From contig OU744729.1 of the NCBI GenBank assembly GCA_916613615.1, positions 66,202,790 to 66,266,789 on the forward strand: 64,000 nucleotides of DNA. Reading direction: 5' to 3'. Numbering within the stretch: position 1 is the stretch's first letter; every line of letters starts with the position of its first letter. Position numbers and translations under genes: made by a program. This document shows, one piece after another, positions 35,699 through 46,940 of the stretch. The notes beneath the pieces are model-generated. The model was not told where the DNA came from. It saw only the letters and a list, made by a program, of their open reading frames with translations, and ran no database searches. Origin of the DNA: Steromphala cineraria (Eukaryota > Mollusca > Gastropoda > Trochida > Trochidae).

Positions 35699-38600
35699 AT
35701 GCAAAGCCTATATCTGTATAACCTGAATTAAGATTTTTCAATATACGTCAAAATAAAAGGTCTTAGAAATCACTTTGTGCGCATCTCTACATGCTCGCTA
35801 CACCTTTACGAACAGTTCTGCCACTTTTTAATCAAAATTTTGAAAGTCATGTTTTTGTTGAAAAATGCAAAGCCTATATCTGTATAACCTGAATTCAGAT
35901 TTTTCAATATGCGTCAAAATAAAAGGTCTTAGAAATCAATTTGTGCGCATCTCTACATGCTCGCTACACCTTTACGAACAGTTTCTGCCCATTTTTAATC
36001 AAAATTTTGAAAGTCATGTTTTTGGTAGAAAATGCAGTGGATGTCTGTGTAGGGTTCTCTCCCTTGTTCAATTAACACTGGTCATTTTAAGTGAAAATAG
36101 AAGGTCTTAAAAATCAGTTTTTGCAAATTTCTACATGCTTGGTACACCTTAAAGAACAGTTTCTGCCCATTTTCAATCAAAACATTGAAAGTTATGTTTT
36201 TGATGAAAAATGCAAAGCCTATATCTGTATAACCTGAATTCAGATTTTTCAATATACGTCAAAATAAAAGGTCTTAGAAATCAATTTGTGCACATCTCTA
36301 CATGCTAGCTACACCTTAACGAACAGTTTCTGCCCATTTTTAATCAAAATTTTGAAAGTCATGTTTTTGGTGAAAAATGCAAAGCCTATATCTGTATAAC
36401 CTGAATTCAGATTTTTCAATATACATCAAAATAAAAGGTCTTAGAAATCAATTTGTGCACATCTCTACATGCTCGCTACACCTTTACGAACAGTTTCTGC
36501 CCATTTTTAATCAAAATTTTGAAAGTCATCTTTTTGGTGAAAAATGCAAAGCCTACATGTATATCTGTATAACATGAATTCAGATTTTTCAATATACGTC
36601 AAAATAAAAGGTCTTAGAAATCAATTTGTGCGCATCTCTACATGCTCGCTACACCTTTACGAACAGTTTCTGCCCATTTTCAATCAAAATATTGAAAGTT
36701 ATGTTTTTGGTATAAAATGCAGTGGATGTCTGTGTAGGGTTCTCTCCCTTGTTCAATTAACACTGGTCATTTTAAGTGAAAATAAAAGGTCTTAAAAATC
36801 AGTTTTTGCAAATCTCTACATGCTTGGTACACCTTAAAGAACAGTTTCTGCCCATTTTCAATCAAAATATTGAAAGTTAGGTTTTTGATGAAAAATGCAA
36901 AGCCTATATCTGTATAACCTGAATTCAGATTTTTCAATATACGTCAAAATAAAAGGTCTTAGAATTCAATTTGTGCGCATCTCTACATGCTCGCTACACC
37001 TTTACGAACAGTTTCTGCCCATTTTTAATCAAAATTTTGAAAGTCATGTTTTTGGTGAAAAATGCAAAGCCTACATGTATATCTGTATAACATGAATTCA
37101 GATTTTTCAATATACGTCAAAATAAAAGGTCTTAGAAATCAATTTGTGCGCATCTCTACATGCTCGCTACACCTTTACGAACAGTTTCTGCCCATTTTCA
37201 ATCAAAATATTGAAAGTTATGTTTTTGGTATAAAATGCAGTGGATGTCTGTGTAGGGTTCTCTCCCTTGTTCAATTAACACTGGTCATTTTAAGTGAAAA
37301 TAAAAGGTCTTAAAAATCAGTTTTTGCAAATCTCTACATGCTTGGTACACCTTAAAGAACAGTTTCTGCCCATTTTCAATCAAAATATTGAAAGTTAGGT
37401 TTTTGATGAAAAATGCAAAGCCTATATCTGTATAACCTGAATTCAGATTTTTCAATATACGTCAAAATAAAAGGTCTTAGAATTCAATTTGTGCGCATCT
37501 CTACATGCTCGCTACACCTTTACGAACAGTTTCTGCCCATTTTTAATCAAAATTTTGAAAGTCATGTTTTTGGTAGAAAATGCAGTGGATGTCTGTGTAG
37601 GGTTCTCTCCCTTGTTCAATTAACACTGGTCATTTTAAGTGAAAATAAAAGGTCTTAAAAATCAGTTTTTGCAAATCTCTACATGCTTGGTACACCTTAA
37701 AGAACAGTTTCTGCCCATTTTCAATCAAAACATTGAAAGTTATGTTTTTGATGAAAAATGCAAAGCCTATATCTGTATAACCTGAATTCAGATTTTTCAA
37801 TATACGTCAAAATAAAAGGTCTTAGAAATCAATTTGTGCACATCTCTACATGCTAGCTACACCTTTACGAACAGTTTCTGCCCATTTTTAATCAAAATTT
37901 TGAAAGTCATGTTTTTGGTGAAAAATGCAAAGCCTATATCTGTATAACCTGAATTCAGATTTTTCAATATACATCAAAATAAAAGGTCTTAGAAATCAAT
38001 TTGTGCACATCTCTACATGCTCGCTACACCTTTACGAACAGTTTCTGCCCATTTTTAATCAAAATTTTGAAAGTCATGTTTTTGGTAGAAAATGCAGTGG
38101 ATGTCTGTGTAGGGTTCTCTCCCTTGTTCAATTAACACTGGTCATTTTAAGTGAAAATAGAAGGTCTTAAAAATCAGTTTTTGCAAATTTCTACATGCTT
38201 GGTACACCTTAAAGAACAGTTTCTGCCAATTTTCAATCAAAACATTGAAAGTTATGTTTTTGATGAAAAATGCAAAGCCTATATCTGTATAACCTGAATT
38301 CAGATTTTTCAATATACGTCAAAATAAAAGGTCTTAGAAATCAATTTGTGCGCATCTCTACATGCTCGCTACACCTTTACGAACAGTTTCTGCCCATTTT
38401 TAATCAAAATTTTGAAAGTCATGTTTTTGGTGAAAAATGCAAAGCCTACATGTATATCTGTATAACATGAATTCAGATTTTTCAATATACGTCAAAATAA
38501 AAGGTCTTAGAAATCAATTTGTGCGCATCTCTACATGCTCGCTACACCTTTACGAACAGTTTCTGCCCATTTTCAATCAAAATATTGAAAGTTATGTTTT

Positions 38601-39299
38601 TGATGAAAAATGCAAAGCCTATATCTGTATAACTTGAATTCAGATTTTTCAATATACGTCAAAATAAAAGGTCTTAGAAATCAATTTGTGAGCATCTCTA
38701 CATGCTCGCTACACCTTTACGAACAGTTTCTGCCCATTTTTAATCAAAATTTTGAAAGTCATGTTTTTGGTAGAAAATGCAGTGGATGTCTGTGTAGGGT
38801 TCTCTCCCTTGTTCAATTAACACTGGTCATTTTAAGTGAAAATAAAAGGTCTTAAAAATCAGTTTTTGCAAATCTCTACATGCTTGGTACACCTTAAAGA
38901 ACAGTTTCTGCCCATTTTCAATCAAAATATTGAAAGTTATGTTTTTGATGAAAAATGCAAAGCCTATATCTGTATAACCTGAATTCAGATTTTTCAATAT
39001 ACGTCAAAATAAAAGGTCTTAGAATTCAATTTGTGCGCATCTCTACATGCTCGCTACACCTTTACGAACAGTTTCTGCCCATTTTTAATCAAAATTTTGA
39101 AAGTCATGTTTTTGGTAGAAAATGCAGTGGATGTCTGTGTAGGGTTCTCTCCCTTGTTCAATTAACACTGGTCATTTTAAGTGAAAATAAAAGGTCTTAA
39201 AAATCAGTTTTTGCAAATCTCTACATGATTGGTACACCTTAAAGAACAGTTTCTGCCCATTTTCAATCAAAATATTGAAAGTCATGTTTTTGATGAAAA

Positions 39300-40846
39300 A
39301 TGCAAAGCCTATATCTGTGTAACCTGAATTCAGATTTTTCAATATACGTCAAAATAAAAGGTCTTAGAATTCAATTTGTGCGCATCTCTACATGCTCGCT
39401 ACACCTTTACAAACAGTTTTTGCCCATTTTTAATCAAAATTTAGAAAGTCATGTTTTTGATGAAAAATGCAAAGCCTATATCTGTATAACCTGAATTCAG
39501 ATTTTTCAATATACGTCAAAATTAAAGGTCTTAGAAATCAATTTGTGCACATCTCTACATGCTCGCTACACCTTTACGAAGAGTTTCTGCCCAATTTTAA
39601 TCAAAATTTTGAAAGTCATGTTTTTGGTAGAAAATGCAGTGGATGTCTGTGTAGGGTTCTCTCCCTTGTTCAATTAACACTGGACATTTTAAGTGAAAAT
39701 AAAAGGTCTTAAAAATCAGTTTTTGCAAATCTCTACATGCTTGGTACACCTTAAAGAACATTTTCTGCCCATTTTCACTCAAAATATTGAAAGTTATGTT
39801 ATTGATGAAAAATGCAAAGCCTATATCTGTATAACCTGAATTCAGATTTTTCAATATACGTCAAAATAAAAGGTCTTAGAAATCAATTTGTGAGCATCTC
39901 TACATGCTCGCTACACCTTTACGAACAGTTTCTGCCCATTTTTAATCAAAATTTTGAAAGTCATGTTTTTGGTAGAAAATGCAGTGGATGTCTGTGTAGG
40001 GTTCTCTCCCTTGTTCAATTAACACTGGTCATTTTAAGTGAAAATAAAAGGTCTTAAAAATCAGTTTTTGCAAATCTCTACATGCTTGGTACACCTTAAA
40101 GAACAGTTTCTGCCCAATTTTAATCAAAATTTTGAAAGTCATGTTTTTGGTAAAAAATGCAAAGCCTATATCTGTATAACCTGAATTCAGATTTTTCAAT
40201 ATATGTCTAAATAAAAGGTCTTAGAAATCAATTTGTGCACATCTCTACATGCTCGCTACACCTTTACGAACAGTTTCTGCCCATTTTTAATCAAAATTTT
40301 GAAAGTCATGTTTTTGGTAGAAAATGCAGTGGATGTCTGTGTAGGGTTCTCTCCCTTGTTCAATTAACACTGGTCATTTTAAGTGAAAATAAAAGGTCTT
40401 AAAAATCAGTTTTTGCAAATCTCTACATGCTTGGTACACCTTAAAGAACAGTTTCTGCCCATTTTCAATCAAAATATTGAAAGTTATGTTTTTGATGAAA
40501 AATGCAAAGCCTATATCTGTATAACCTGAATTCAGATTTTTCAATATACGTCAAAATAAAAGGTCTTAGAATTCAATTTGTGCGCATCTCTACATGCTCG
40601 CTACACCTTTACGAACAGTTTCTGCCCATTTTTAATCAAAATTTTGAAAGTCATGTTTTTGGTAGAAAATGCAGTGGATGTCTGTGTAGGGTTCTCTCCC
40701 TTGTTCAATTAACACTGGTCATTTTAAGTGAAAATAAAAGGTCTTAAAAATCAGTTTTTGCAAATCTCTACATGATTGGTACACCTTAAAGAACAGTTTC
40801 TGCCCATTTTCAATCAAAATATTGAAAGTCATGTTTTTGATGAAAA
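39300..40846 (+). repeat. 1547-bp higher-order repeat (5A+4B), copy 1
   Basis: The unit order is A A B A B A B A B. Diagnostic variants are catgattggtac in the last B before the start, tgtgtaacctg in the first A, attttcactcaaaatattg with gttattgatg in a B, and caattttaatc in another. The next copy begins at 40847. Confidence 0.88.
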
Positions 40847-42048
40847 ATGCAAAGCCTATATCTGTGTAACCTGAATTCAGATTTTTCAATATACGTCAAA
40901 ATAAAAGGTCTTAGAATTCAATTTGTGCGCATCTCTACATGCTCGCTACACCTTTACAAACAGTTTTTGCCCATTTTTAATCAAAATTTAGAAAGTCATG
41001 TTTTTGATGAAAAATGCAAAGCCTATATCTGTATAACCTGAATTCAGATTTTTCAATATACGTCAAAATTAAAGGTCTTAGAAATCAATTTGTGCACATC
41101 TCTTCATGCTCGCTACACCTTTACGAAGAGTTTCTGCCCAATTTTAATCAAAATTTTGAAAGTCATGTTTTTGGTAGAAAATGCAGTCGATGTCTGTGTA
41201 GGGTTCTCTCCCTTGTTCAATTAACACTGGACATTTTAAGTGAAAATAAAAGGTCTTAAAAATCAGTTTTTGCAAATCTCTACATGCTTGGTACACCTTA
41301 AAGAACATTTTCTGCCCATTTTCACTCAAAATATTGAAAGTTATGTTATTGATGAAAAATGCAAAGCCTATATCTGTATAACCTGAATTCAGATTTTTCA
41401 ATATACGTCAAAATAAAAGGTCTTAGAAATCAATTTGTGAGCATCTCTACATGCTCGCTACACCTTTACGAACAGTTTCTGCCCATTTTTAATCAAAATT
41501 TTGAAAGTCATGTTTTTGGTAGAAAATGCAGTGGATGTCTGTGTAGGGTTCTCTCCCTTGTTCAATTAACACTGGTCATTTTAAGTGAAAATAAAAGGTC
41601 TTAAAAATCAGTTTTTGCAAATCTCTACATGCTTGGTACACCTTAAAGAACAGTTTCTGCCCAATTTTAATCAAAATTTTGAAAGTCATGTTTTTGGTAA
41701 AAAATGCAAAGCCTATATCTGTATCACCTGAATTCAGATTTTTCAATATATGTCTAAATAAAAGGTCTTAGAAATCAATTTGTGCACATCTCTACATGCT
41801 CGCTACACCTTTACGAACAGTTTCTGCCCATTTTTAATCAAAATTTTGAAAGTCATGTTTTTGGTAGAAAATGCAGTGGATGTCTGTGTAGGGTTCTCTC
41901 CCTTGTTCAATTAACACTGGTCATTTTAAGTGAAAATAAAAGGTCTTAAAAATCAGTTTTTGCAAATCTCTACATGATTGGTACACCTTAAAGAACAGTT
42001 TCTGCCCATTTTCAATCAAAATATTGAAAGTCATGTTTTTGATGAAAA
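40847..42048 (+). repeat. 1202-bp version of the same higher-order repeat (4A+3B), copy 2
   Basis: This copy has the diagnostic variants of copy 1 but is exactly one A-B dimer (345 bp) shorter, as expected from unequal crossover in register. Private changes include tcttcatgctc, gcagtcgatg and tgtatcacctg. These also appear in copy 3 (47283, 47454 and 47991), so copies 2 and 3 are closest relatives. Confidence 0.87.
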
Positions 42049-42109
42049 ATGCAAAGCCTATATCTGTGTAACCTGAATTCAGATTTTTCAATATACGTCA
42101 AAATAAAAG

Positions 42110-42114
42110 GTCTT
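42110..42114 (+). other. Target-site duplication, left copy (gtctt)
   Basis: The 5 bp gtctt directly abut the TGTAG end of the left LTR and recur at 47177-47181 after the right LTR. Removing the element and one copy restores a 167-bp A monomer (42049-42114 joined to 47182-47282). A 5-bp duplication is typical of Ty3/Gypsy integrases. Confidence 0.95.
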
Positions 42115-42350
42115 TGTAGAATATACACATTTAAGTTTTAAGGTTCTGGCCTGCATTTAAGCACGTCTCGCTCTTACACATAAAACAACACACGTTTGAA
42201 GCTGCCACGCTTTCTCTGCTTGCTTTAATCGGGTAGACAGGATACATACTACTGCGCATGCGTCGGCGCAGGGTTGCCACAATTCAGGATTCCAATGCGA
42301 AATACGGATCGCGATGTCATTAGAGACATTGTGATATTACAAACACTACA
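42115..42350 (-). repeat. 3' LTR of the Gypsy element (236 bp)
   Basis: The LTR begins TGTAGAATATACAC and ends AAACACTACA on the plus strand, with short inverted ends TGTAG/CTACA. On the element's strand it contains ATTAAA (42224-42229), a candidate polyadenylation signal, and a GCGCATGCG core (within 42252-42264) resembling an NRF-1 site. The sequence matches 46941-47176. Confidence 0.95.
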
Positions 42351-42366
42351 TCCCTTTTTACCTTTT
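42351..42366 (-). other. Polypurine tract of the Gypsy element
   Basis: On the element's strand the bases immediately upstream of the 3' LTR read AAAAGGTAAAAAGGGA. All but one of these are purines. This is the expected position and composition for the plus-strand DNA primer. Confidence 0.85.
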
Positions 42367-42718
42367 AATAAAAATGGAATATAGACTCACATTTTTATAA
42401 ACAAAAATTACTTTTCAAAATTCCAAAAAAATAATAATATATTTGTTTAAAATGGAAAATGGAAAATAAGATCATTACTTGAATTAAAATAATATTTTAA
42501 TTCCCACTACTGAGAAAATATTACTTCTCACTTTTCAAAATATTCCAAACAAGAAAATTACTAAGTTATTTACTTGTTTTAATAAATTCAAAAGCTTCTA
42601 TCTTTATAAAAAGAAATAATTATTTTCTGTGATAAGAAAACATTTACCATTAATAAACATGGCAATAAACACCATAAATAAAAACCTCATTCTTTGGCTA
42701 GGTCAAAGTAAACTAATC

Positions 42719-42733
42719 AGGTCATGGTGACCT
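42719..42733. promoter_or_regulatory. Perfect IR3 nuclear-receptor-type palindrome (AGGTCA TGG TGACCT)
   Basis: The 15 bp match the consensus estrogen-response-element arrangement, two AGGTCA half-sites inverted with a 3-bp spacer. Another AGGTCA lies at 42700-42705, followed by aagtaaa in a loose direct-repeat-1 arrangement. Binding by any receptor is not shown. The match could be fortuitous in an AT-rich UTR, although 12 fixed positions are exact. Confidence 0.45.
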
Positions 42734-42922
42734 TATGTCATAGTGGCCTTATCATTATTCCAATAATCTGAAAAATTATGAAATAAAATATAAAACTGGG
42801 ATGTCCCTACACAAACATGTTTATAATACCGCCATCATGTCAGGAACAGACTTAGTTCCACACATTATCAAAATTCAACATTTACAGTTCATTTGTTTTG
42901 GTGCCATTCCTGAAACAAACAT

Positions 42923-45900
42923 TTAAGAGTCCATAAAACCAAGTACAAAATCTTTGTACTTAGTTGGCACAGTTCTTTCACGTTGTGGTCTCGAACCGTT
43001 TATGTTCTCAGCATCGACAGTCACAGACCTATCAGCATGGCCCGTGGTAGCATCGTGTACATCAGCCTTACTGACATAGTTCTTCACATGTGTCACATTT
43101 CTCTTGTAGAGCTGGCCATCTTCAGTTTCAACTTCTACCATGTTCCCATACTTATTCACAACAGTATATGGCACTTTGTGAAAATTTGTAGAGAACTTGT
43201 CCTCGCGTATTTGCTTCTTCACGAGTACTTTGTCACCAGTTCCAACTGCTGACGGCTTAGCATTTCTCTTACAGTCTATATAATCCTTTCCTTTCCTCTT
43301 TAGTTCACTGTCATGATCGCGAACTTCGACGTCACAGCCGAAGTCATCAATGCCTGGTAACTTCGTCCTTATTGTTCTACCGAACAACAATTCACTTGGC
43401 GTCTTTCCTGTAGTGGTGTGAGGTGTACTTCTGTACATCATGAGGAATGGATCCATTTCAGTTTTCCAGTTCTTCCCCTCGACTTGAGCTATACGGATTC
43501 TCTTCAGAATTGTCCTGTTCTGTCTTTCGACTTCCCCATTTGCTTGTGGCCAATAGGGCGTACTAGTGGTATGCTTTATTCCATTGTGTTTCAGATAGTT
43601 CCTAAACTTCTCGCTGACGAACTGTCTTCCGTTATCTGTCTGCAGACTAAGTGGTAGTCCATGAGTCAAGAACATACGTGACAAACAGTCTATGATAGTC
43701 TCTGACGTAGTACTCTTGATGACATCAAGTTCAAAGTACCGACTGTAGTAGTCTATCACAACTAACACATGTTCACCCGTTGGTAGTGGACCCATCAGAT
43801 CTGCGGCGAGATGTTGCCATGGTGACGTTGGCAACGGCGTTCTGTATACTGGTGGTGGTGAGTTTTCTGAGGAGACTACCTGGCATCCATGACACGATTT
43901 GCAGTATTTCTCTACATCTAAGTCGATTCCAGGCCACCATACTTTGGATCTGAGACGCTGTTTCATCTTTACAATCCCAGGGTGTCCTTCATGTGCTAAC
44001 TCTAACACTTTTACTCTAAGTTCACATGGAATCACAATTCTGGTACCTCTCAGCACTAGTTTTCCCACTGCAGAAAGCTCATTCCTCATTGGCAAATACT
44101 TTGTGTTCTTCAGTGTATACCACTTTCCTGACAGCAAACAACTTCTCAACTCGTTCAATTCTTCATCGCGGTCAGATGCTCGTTCGATGTCTCGTGTCAT
44201 CATGGCTACAGGTGAAGATTCAGTTGCAACGAATCGAATATACTGTTCCGCTTCTTGAGATGCAGGTGCACTCTCGTTGCTTGTATTTCCAAGTCTTGAC
44301 AGACAATCAGCGATATTGTTGGTTCCTTTGATATACTTCACTCTGTAGTCATAGCCTTGCATTCTCAGTACCCATCTTTCGATACGTGCACATGGTTTTG
44401 ATCTAGGCGCATAGATGAACTGTAACGGTCGATGATCTGTGAGGAGTTCGAACGGCGCCCCATAGAGATACTTATGGAAATGTTCACAGGCCCAGACAAG
44501 AGCAAGAGCTTCTTTTTCTGTCTGAGAATAACGTTTCTCAATGTCTGACAGACTCTTACTGGCGTAGGAGATCACTTTGTGCACACCTTTCTGAACTTGG
44601 ACAAGTACTGCTCCAATTCCAACTGGACTGGCATCTGCTATCACTTGCGTGGTTGAGTGTTTATCGAAATACCCCAAGACTTCAGCACTGGCTAGACACT
44701 CTTTCAGCTTGTCGAACGATTTCTGTTGTTCTGGTCCCCAATCGAACTTCGTGGTTTTCCTTGTCAATCTTCTTAAGGGCTCAGATATTGTTGCCAGATT
44801 TTCGATGAACCTGCCGTTGAAGTTGACAAGACCGAGGAAACTCCTGACTTCCTTGGAGTTGGTCGGCTCTCTTGTCTCCAGCACTGCTTTCACTTTGGCT
44901 TCAGCAGGACTCACTCCCTCTTCAGACAGTACATGTCCTAGAAACTTCAACTTTTCCATCCGGAACTGACATTTTTCTGCATTCAAGGTCAATCCCTTCT
45001 TCATCAATACACTCAGAACTTCTGCCATTCTCAGGTCGTGTTCTTCAACAGTTGCCCCATGTACTATGATATCGTCCATGATATTTCTGACACCTTCACA
45101 TCCTTGCAACACCTGTTGTAGTATTTTCTGGTACATCTCTGGTGCACAACAAATGCCGAACATCAGACGCTTGTATCTGTAGAGACCCTTCGGTGAACTG
45201 AATGTAGTGATATGCCTCGATTCAGGTGAGAGTTCAATCTGGTGATATGCCCATCTCACATCTAACTTGCTGAACACAGAACTTTTGTTGAGATCCTGCA
45301 GCACATCATCAATCGTTGGCATTTGATGTCTAACACGTTGCACTGCTCCGTTGGCTGATCTCATATCCACGCACACGCGAATGTCCTTACCTCCAGGCTT
45401 TGGGACTATTACAAGTGGAGAAACCCAATCACTTGGTCCAGATACTTTCTCTATGATATCCAAAGTTTCCAACTCCTCAAGTTTCTTGTCAAGTTTATCT
45501 TGCAGATGATATGGAATTCTTCGGAGTGGCTGAATTACTGGCGTCACCTCATCAACAATTGGAACAGTCAACTGATAATCTTTGAGTTTACCAAATCCAG
45601 TGAACAGTTTGGGAAATTCTTTCACAAAGTCTCTGGGAGAGTGTAGAAGATTCATGTTAGGTCCGAGCACCAGTATTCCAAGTTTCTGAGAAAGAATACG
45701 TCCCAGAAGTGGAGGTCCATCATGTTTCACTACAACAAATTCAGCATTTTTCACGGTCACTTCTCCTGCAGTAATGTCACAGTTAAACGTACCAAGCACT
45801 GGCAAGGGTTCATTACTACCATATGGAAAAATGTCTCTAGTTTCCCTCTGGGACGTACATTTGATACCCGCATTCTTCAAATTGTTCCAGTCATGACAAC

Positions 45901-46909
45901 CAATCACATTACAGGTTGACCCACTGTCAATCAACACTGTAAGTGAAATTCCACCAATATTTGCCTCAATCTTCCCATCATGCAACTCAGTAGCATGTTT
46001 TTCTTTCACCATAAATGCAAAGTCTGTATCATGGTCATTATCACACTTATCATCACCACAATTAGTCATCTGTCTGACCTTCCCATGACCTTTACCTCTT
46101 CTTCCAGTCTGTGGTTTTCTTGTATGGTCTGACGTCATCTTCGTACGACACATTCTTTCAAAATGTCCCTTTATCTTGCACTTACTGCATGTCTTCTTTC
46201 TTGCTGGGCAACTTTCATCCTTGGAAATATGTCCCTTGTTGCCACACCTGTAACATGTAATATCACTTTTGAAATTCTTCCCGAAATTTCCTCTATTTTC
46301 AAACTTCTTAAAGCCTGTCTGTGTACTGTTCCTCATTGCATTAACTTCCAAAGGCTTTTCAATACTTCTAGCTTGACTTTCTGATTCTTCCTGGGCTCTT
46401 GACACAGTCAGTAAATTATCCAAAGACAAAGCACCTCCTTTTTCCAACAACTTCATCCTCAGCGTGTGTGAAGTACATTTCTCAATTACTTGGTCACGAA
46501 TCCTCTCTTCTATCTGCCCGATATCACCGAATTCACAATTGTCCGCTTGTTGTCGAAGACGAGTGATGAACTGCGAAACTGTCTCGTTTGTCTGGCACAT
46601 GGCACGAAACACGTGACGTTCATACGGCACATTAACACGTGGTTGGAAGTAGTCGTTGAGTGCGGTCTTCGTTTTCTCGTATGCGTCTCCGTCTGCCGGT
46701 AACACCAACGTGAAGAAAATATCCTGCACTGATAATCCAGCTGTGTGTAGTAACAAGGCTTTCTTCTGTTCCGCATTCCTTATTCCCTTTCCATCTGAAT
46801 AAAGTTCGAAAGAACGTAGCCATCTTTTCCAGCGAGGAGCGAGACTGGCAGTGTCCGAACAGTCGAACGTTTGCAAATTGTTAATGTCAATTAACTTTAT
46901 TCCAGCCAT
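42923..46909 (-). CDS. gag-pol: Gag-pol polyprotein of a Mag-like Ty3/Gypsy retrotransposon (1328 aa)
   Basis: One uninterrupted frame runs from ATG at 46907-46909, only 17 nt after the primer-binding site, to TAA at 42923-42925. Residues 1-210 are a gag-like region. Two zinc knuckles follow, at 219-234 (C-X2-C-X4-H-X6-C, non-canonical) and 241-254 (canonical CCHC). An aspartic protease has DSG at 328-330. Reverse transcriptase spans about 450-680, with catalytic D550 and MDD at 611-613. RNase H spans about 720-870 (D759, E798, D825, D868). Integrase has a zinc-binding HEGH (973-976) and C1006/C1009, a catalytic triad D1037, D1092, E1128 in D,D(35)E spacing, and a C-terminal region resembling the GPY/F module near 1240-1270. 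I see no chromodomain. Gag and pol are fused without a frameshift, so the Gag:Pol ratio must be set another way. All visible catalytic residues are present, so the protein may be functional. Confidence 0.95.
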   Translation of the reverse strand: MAGIKLIDINNLQTFDCSDTASLAPRWKRWLRSFELYSDGKGIRNAEQKKALLLHTAGLSVQDIFFTLVLPADGDAYEKTKTALNDYFQPRVNVPYERHVFRAMCQTNETVSQFITRLRQQADNCEFGDIGQIEERIRDQVIEKCTSHTLRMKLLEKGGALSLDNLLTVSRAQEESESQARSIEKPLEVNAMRNSTQTGFKKFENRGNFGKNFKSDITCYRCGNKGHISKDESCPARKKTCSKCKIKGHFERMCRTKMTSDHTRKPQTGRRGKGHGKVRQMTNCGDDKCDNDHDTDFAFMVKEKHATELHDGKIEANIGGISLTVLIDSGSTCNVIGCHDWNNLKNAGIKCTSQRETRDIFPYGSNEPLPVLGTFNCDITAGEVTVKNAEFVVVKHDGPPLLGRILSQKLGILVLGPNMNLLHSPRDFVKEFPKLFTGFGKLKDYQLTVPIVDEVTPVIQPLRRIPYHLQDKLDKKLEELETLDIIEKVSGPSDWVSPLVIVPKPGGKDIRVCVDMRSANGAVQRVRHQMPTIDDVLQDLNKSSVFSKLDVRWAYHQIELSPESRHITTFSSPKGLYRYKRLMFGICCAPEMYQKILQQVLQGCEGVRNIMDDIIVHGATVEEHDLRMAEVLSVLMKKGLTLNAEKCQFRMEKLKFLGHVLSEEGVSPAEAKVKAVLETREPTNSKEVRSFLGLVNFNGRFIENLATISEPLRRLTRKTTKFDWGPEQQKSFDKLKECLASAEVLGYFDKHSTTQVIADASPVGIGAVLVQVQKGVHKVISYASKSLSDIEKRYSQTEKEALALVWACEHFHKYLYGAPFELLTDHRPLQFIYAPRSKPCARIERWVLRMQGYDYRVKYIKGTNNIADCLSRLGNTSNESAPASQEAEQYIRFVATESSPVAMMTRDIERASDRDEELNELRSCLLSGKWYTLKNTKYLPMRNELSAVGKLVLRGTRIVIPCELRVKVLELAHEGHPGIVKMKQRLRSKVWWPGIDLDVEKYCKSCHGCQVVSSENSPPPVYRTPLPTSPWQHLAADLMGPLPTGEHVLVVIDYYSRYFELDVIKSTTSETIIDCLSRMFLTHGLPLSLQTDNGRQFVSEKFRNYLKHNGIKHTTSTPYWPQANGEVERQNRTILKRIRIAQVEGKNWKTEMDPFLMMYRSTPHTTTGKTPSELLFGRTIRTKLPGIDDFGCDVEVRDHDSELKRKGKDYIDCKRNAKPSAVGTGDKVLVKKQIREDKFSTNFHKVPYTVVNKYGNMVEVETEDGQLYKRNVTHVKNYVSKADVHDATTGHADRSVTVDAENINGSRPQRERTVPTKYKDFVLGFMDS

Positions 46910-46926
46910 AGTTCACACTACCTTGA

Positions 46927-46939
46927 ATCCTCGTCGCCA
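46927..46939 (-). other. Primer-binding site, matches tRNA-Ser(GCU)
   Basis: On the element's strand, TGGCGACGAGGAT begins one base after the 5' LTR. It is complementary to the 3' end of an animal tRNA-Ser(GCU), ...ATCCTCGTCG plus CCA, over 13 nt. The tRNA sequence is from general knowledge of metazoan serine tRNAs. A search of this organism's own tRNAs would settle it. Confidence 0.82.
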
Positions 46940-46940
46940 A

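Larger units (their letters stand above)
17392..42114 (+). repeat. Satellite 1 array, central block
   Basis: The same A/B satellite continues in the same orientation for 24.7 kb without unrelated sequence. Variants that mark this block are cttcttcaa for cttgttcaa in B (about 18.3-34.4 kb), gtgcacatc in A, aaaaagtcttagaattc with caattttaatc in consecutive A copies (21.7-31.3 kb), and a 6-bp insertion giving cctacatgtatat (35.5-38.5 kb). Runs of two or three A copies before a B are common, giving 512-bp and 679-bp units. The block ends inside an A monomer at the LTR retrotransposon. Confidence 0.97.
42351..42922 (-). other. 3' untranslated region of the Gypsy element
   Basis: About 570 bp lie between the gag-pol stop codon and the 3' LTR. 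The region is very AT-rich with many A/T runs and has no additional frame of note, so there is no env gene. It holds a perfect nuclear-receptor-type inverted repeat at 42719-42733 and the polypurine tract at its end. Confidence 0.85.

Noticed and set aside
42351..42922. Possible env gene downstream of gag-pol
   Set aside because: The 572-bp interval is AT-rich and full of stops on the element's strand, with no membrane-protein-like frame.
43899..44258. Plus-strand frames of 60-119 codons inside the Gypsy element
   Set aside because: They are antisense shadows of gag-pol. None has domain features, and no antisense gene is known for this group.
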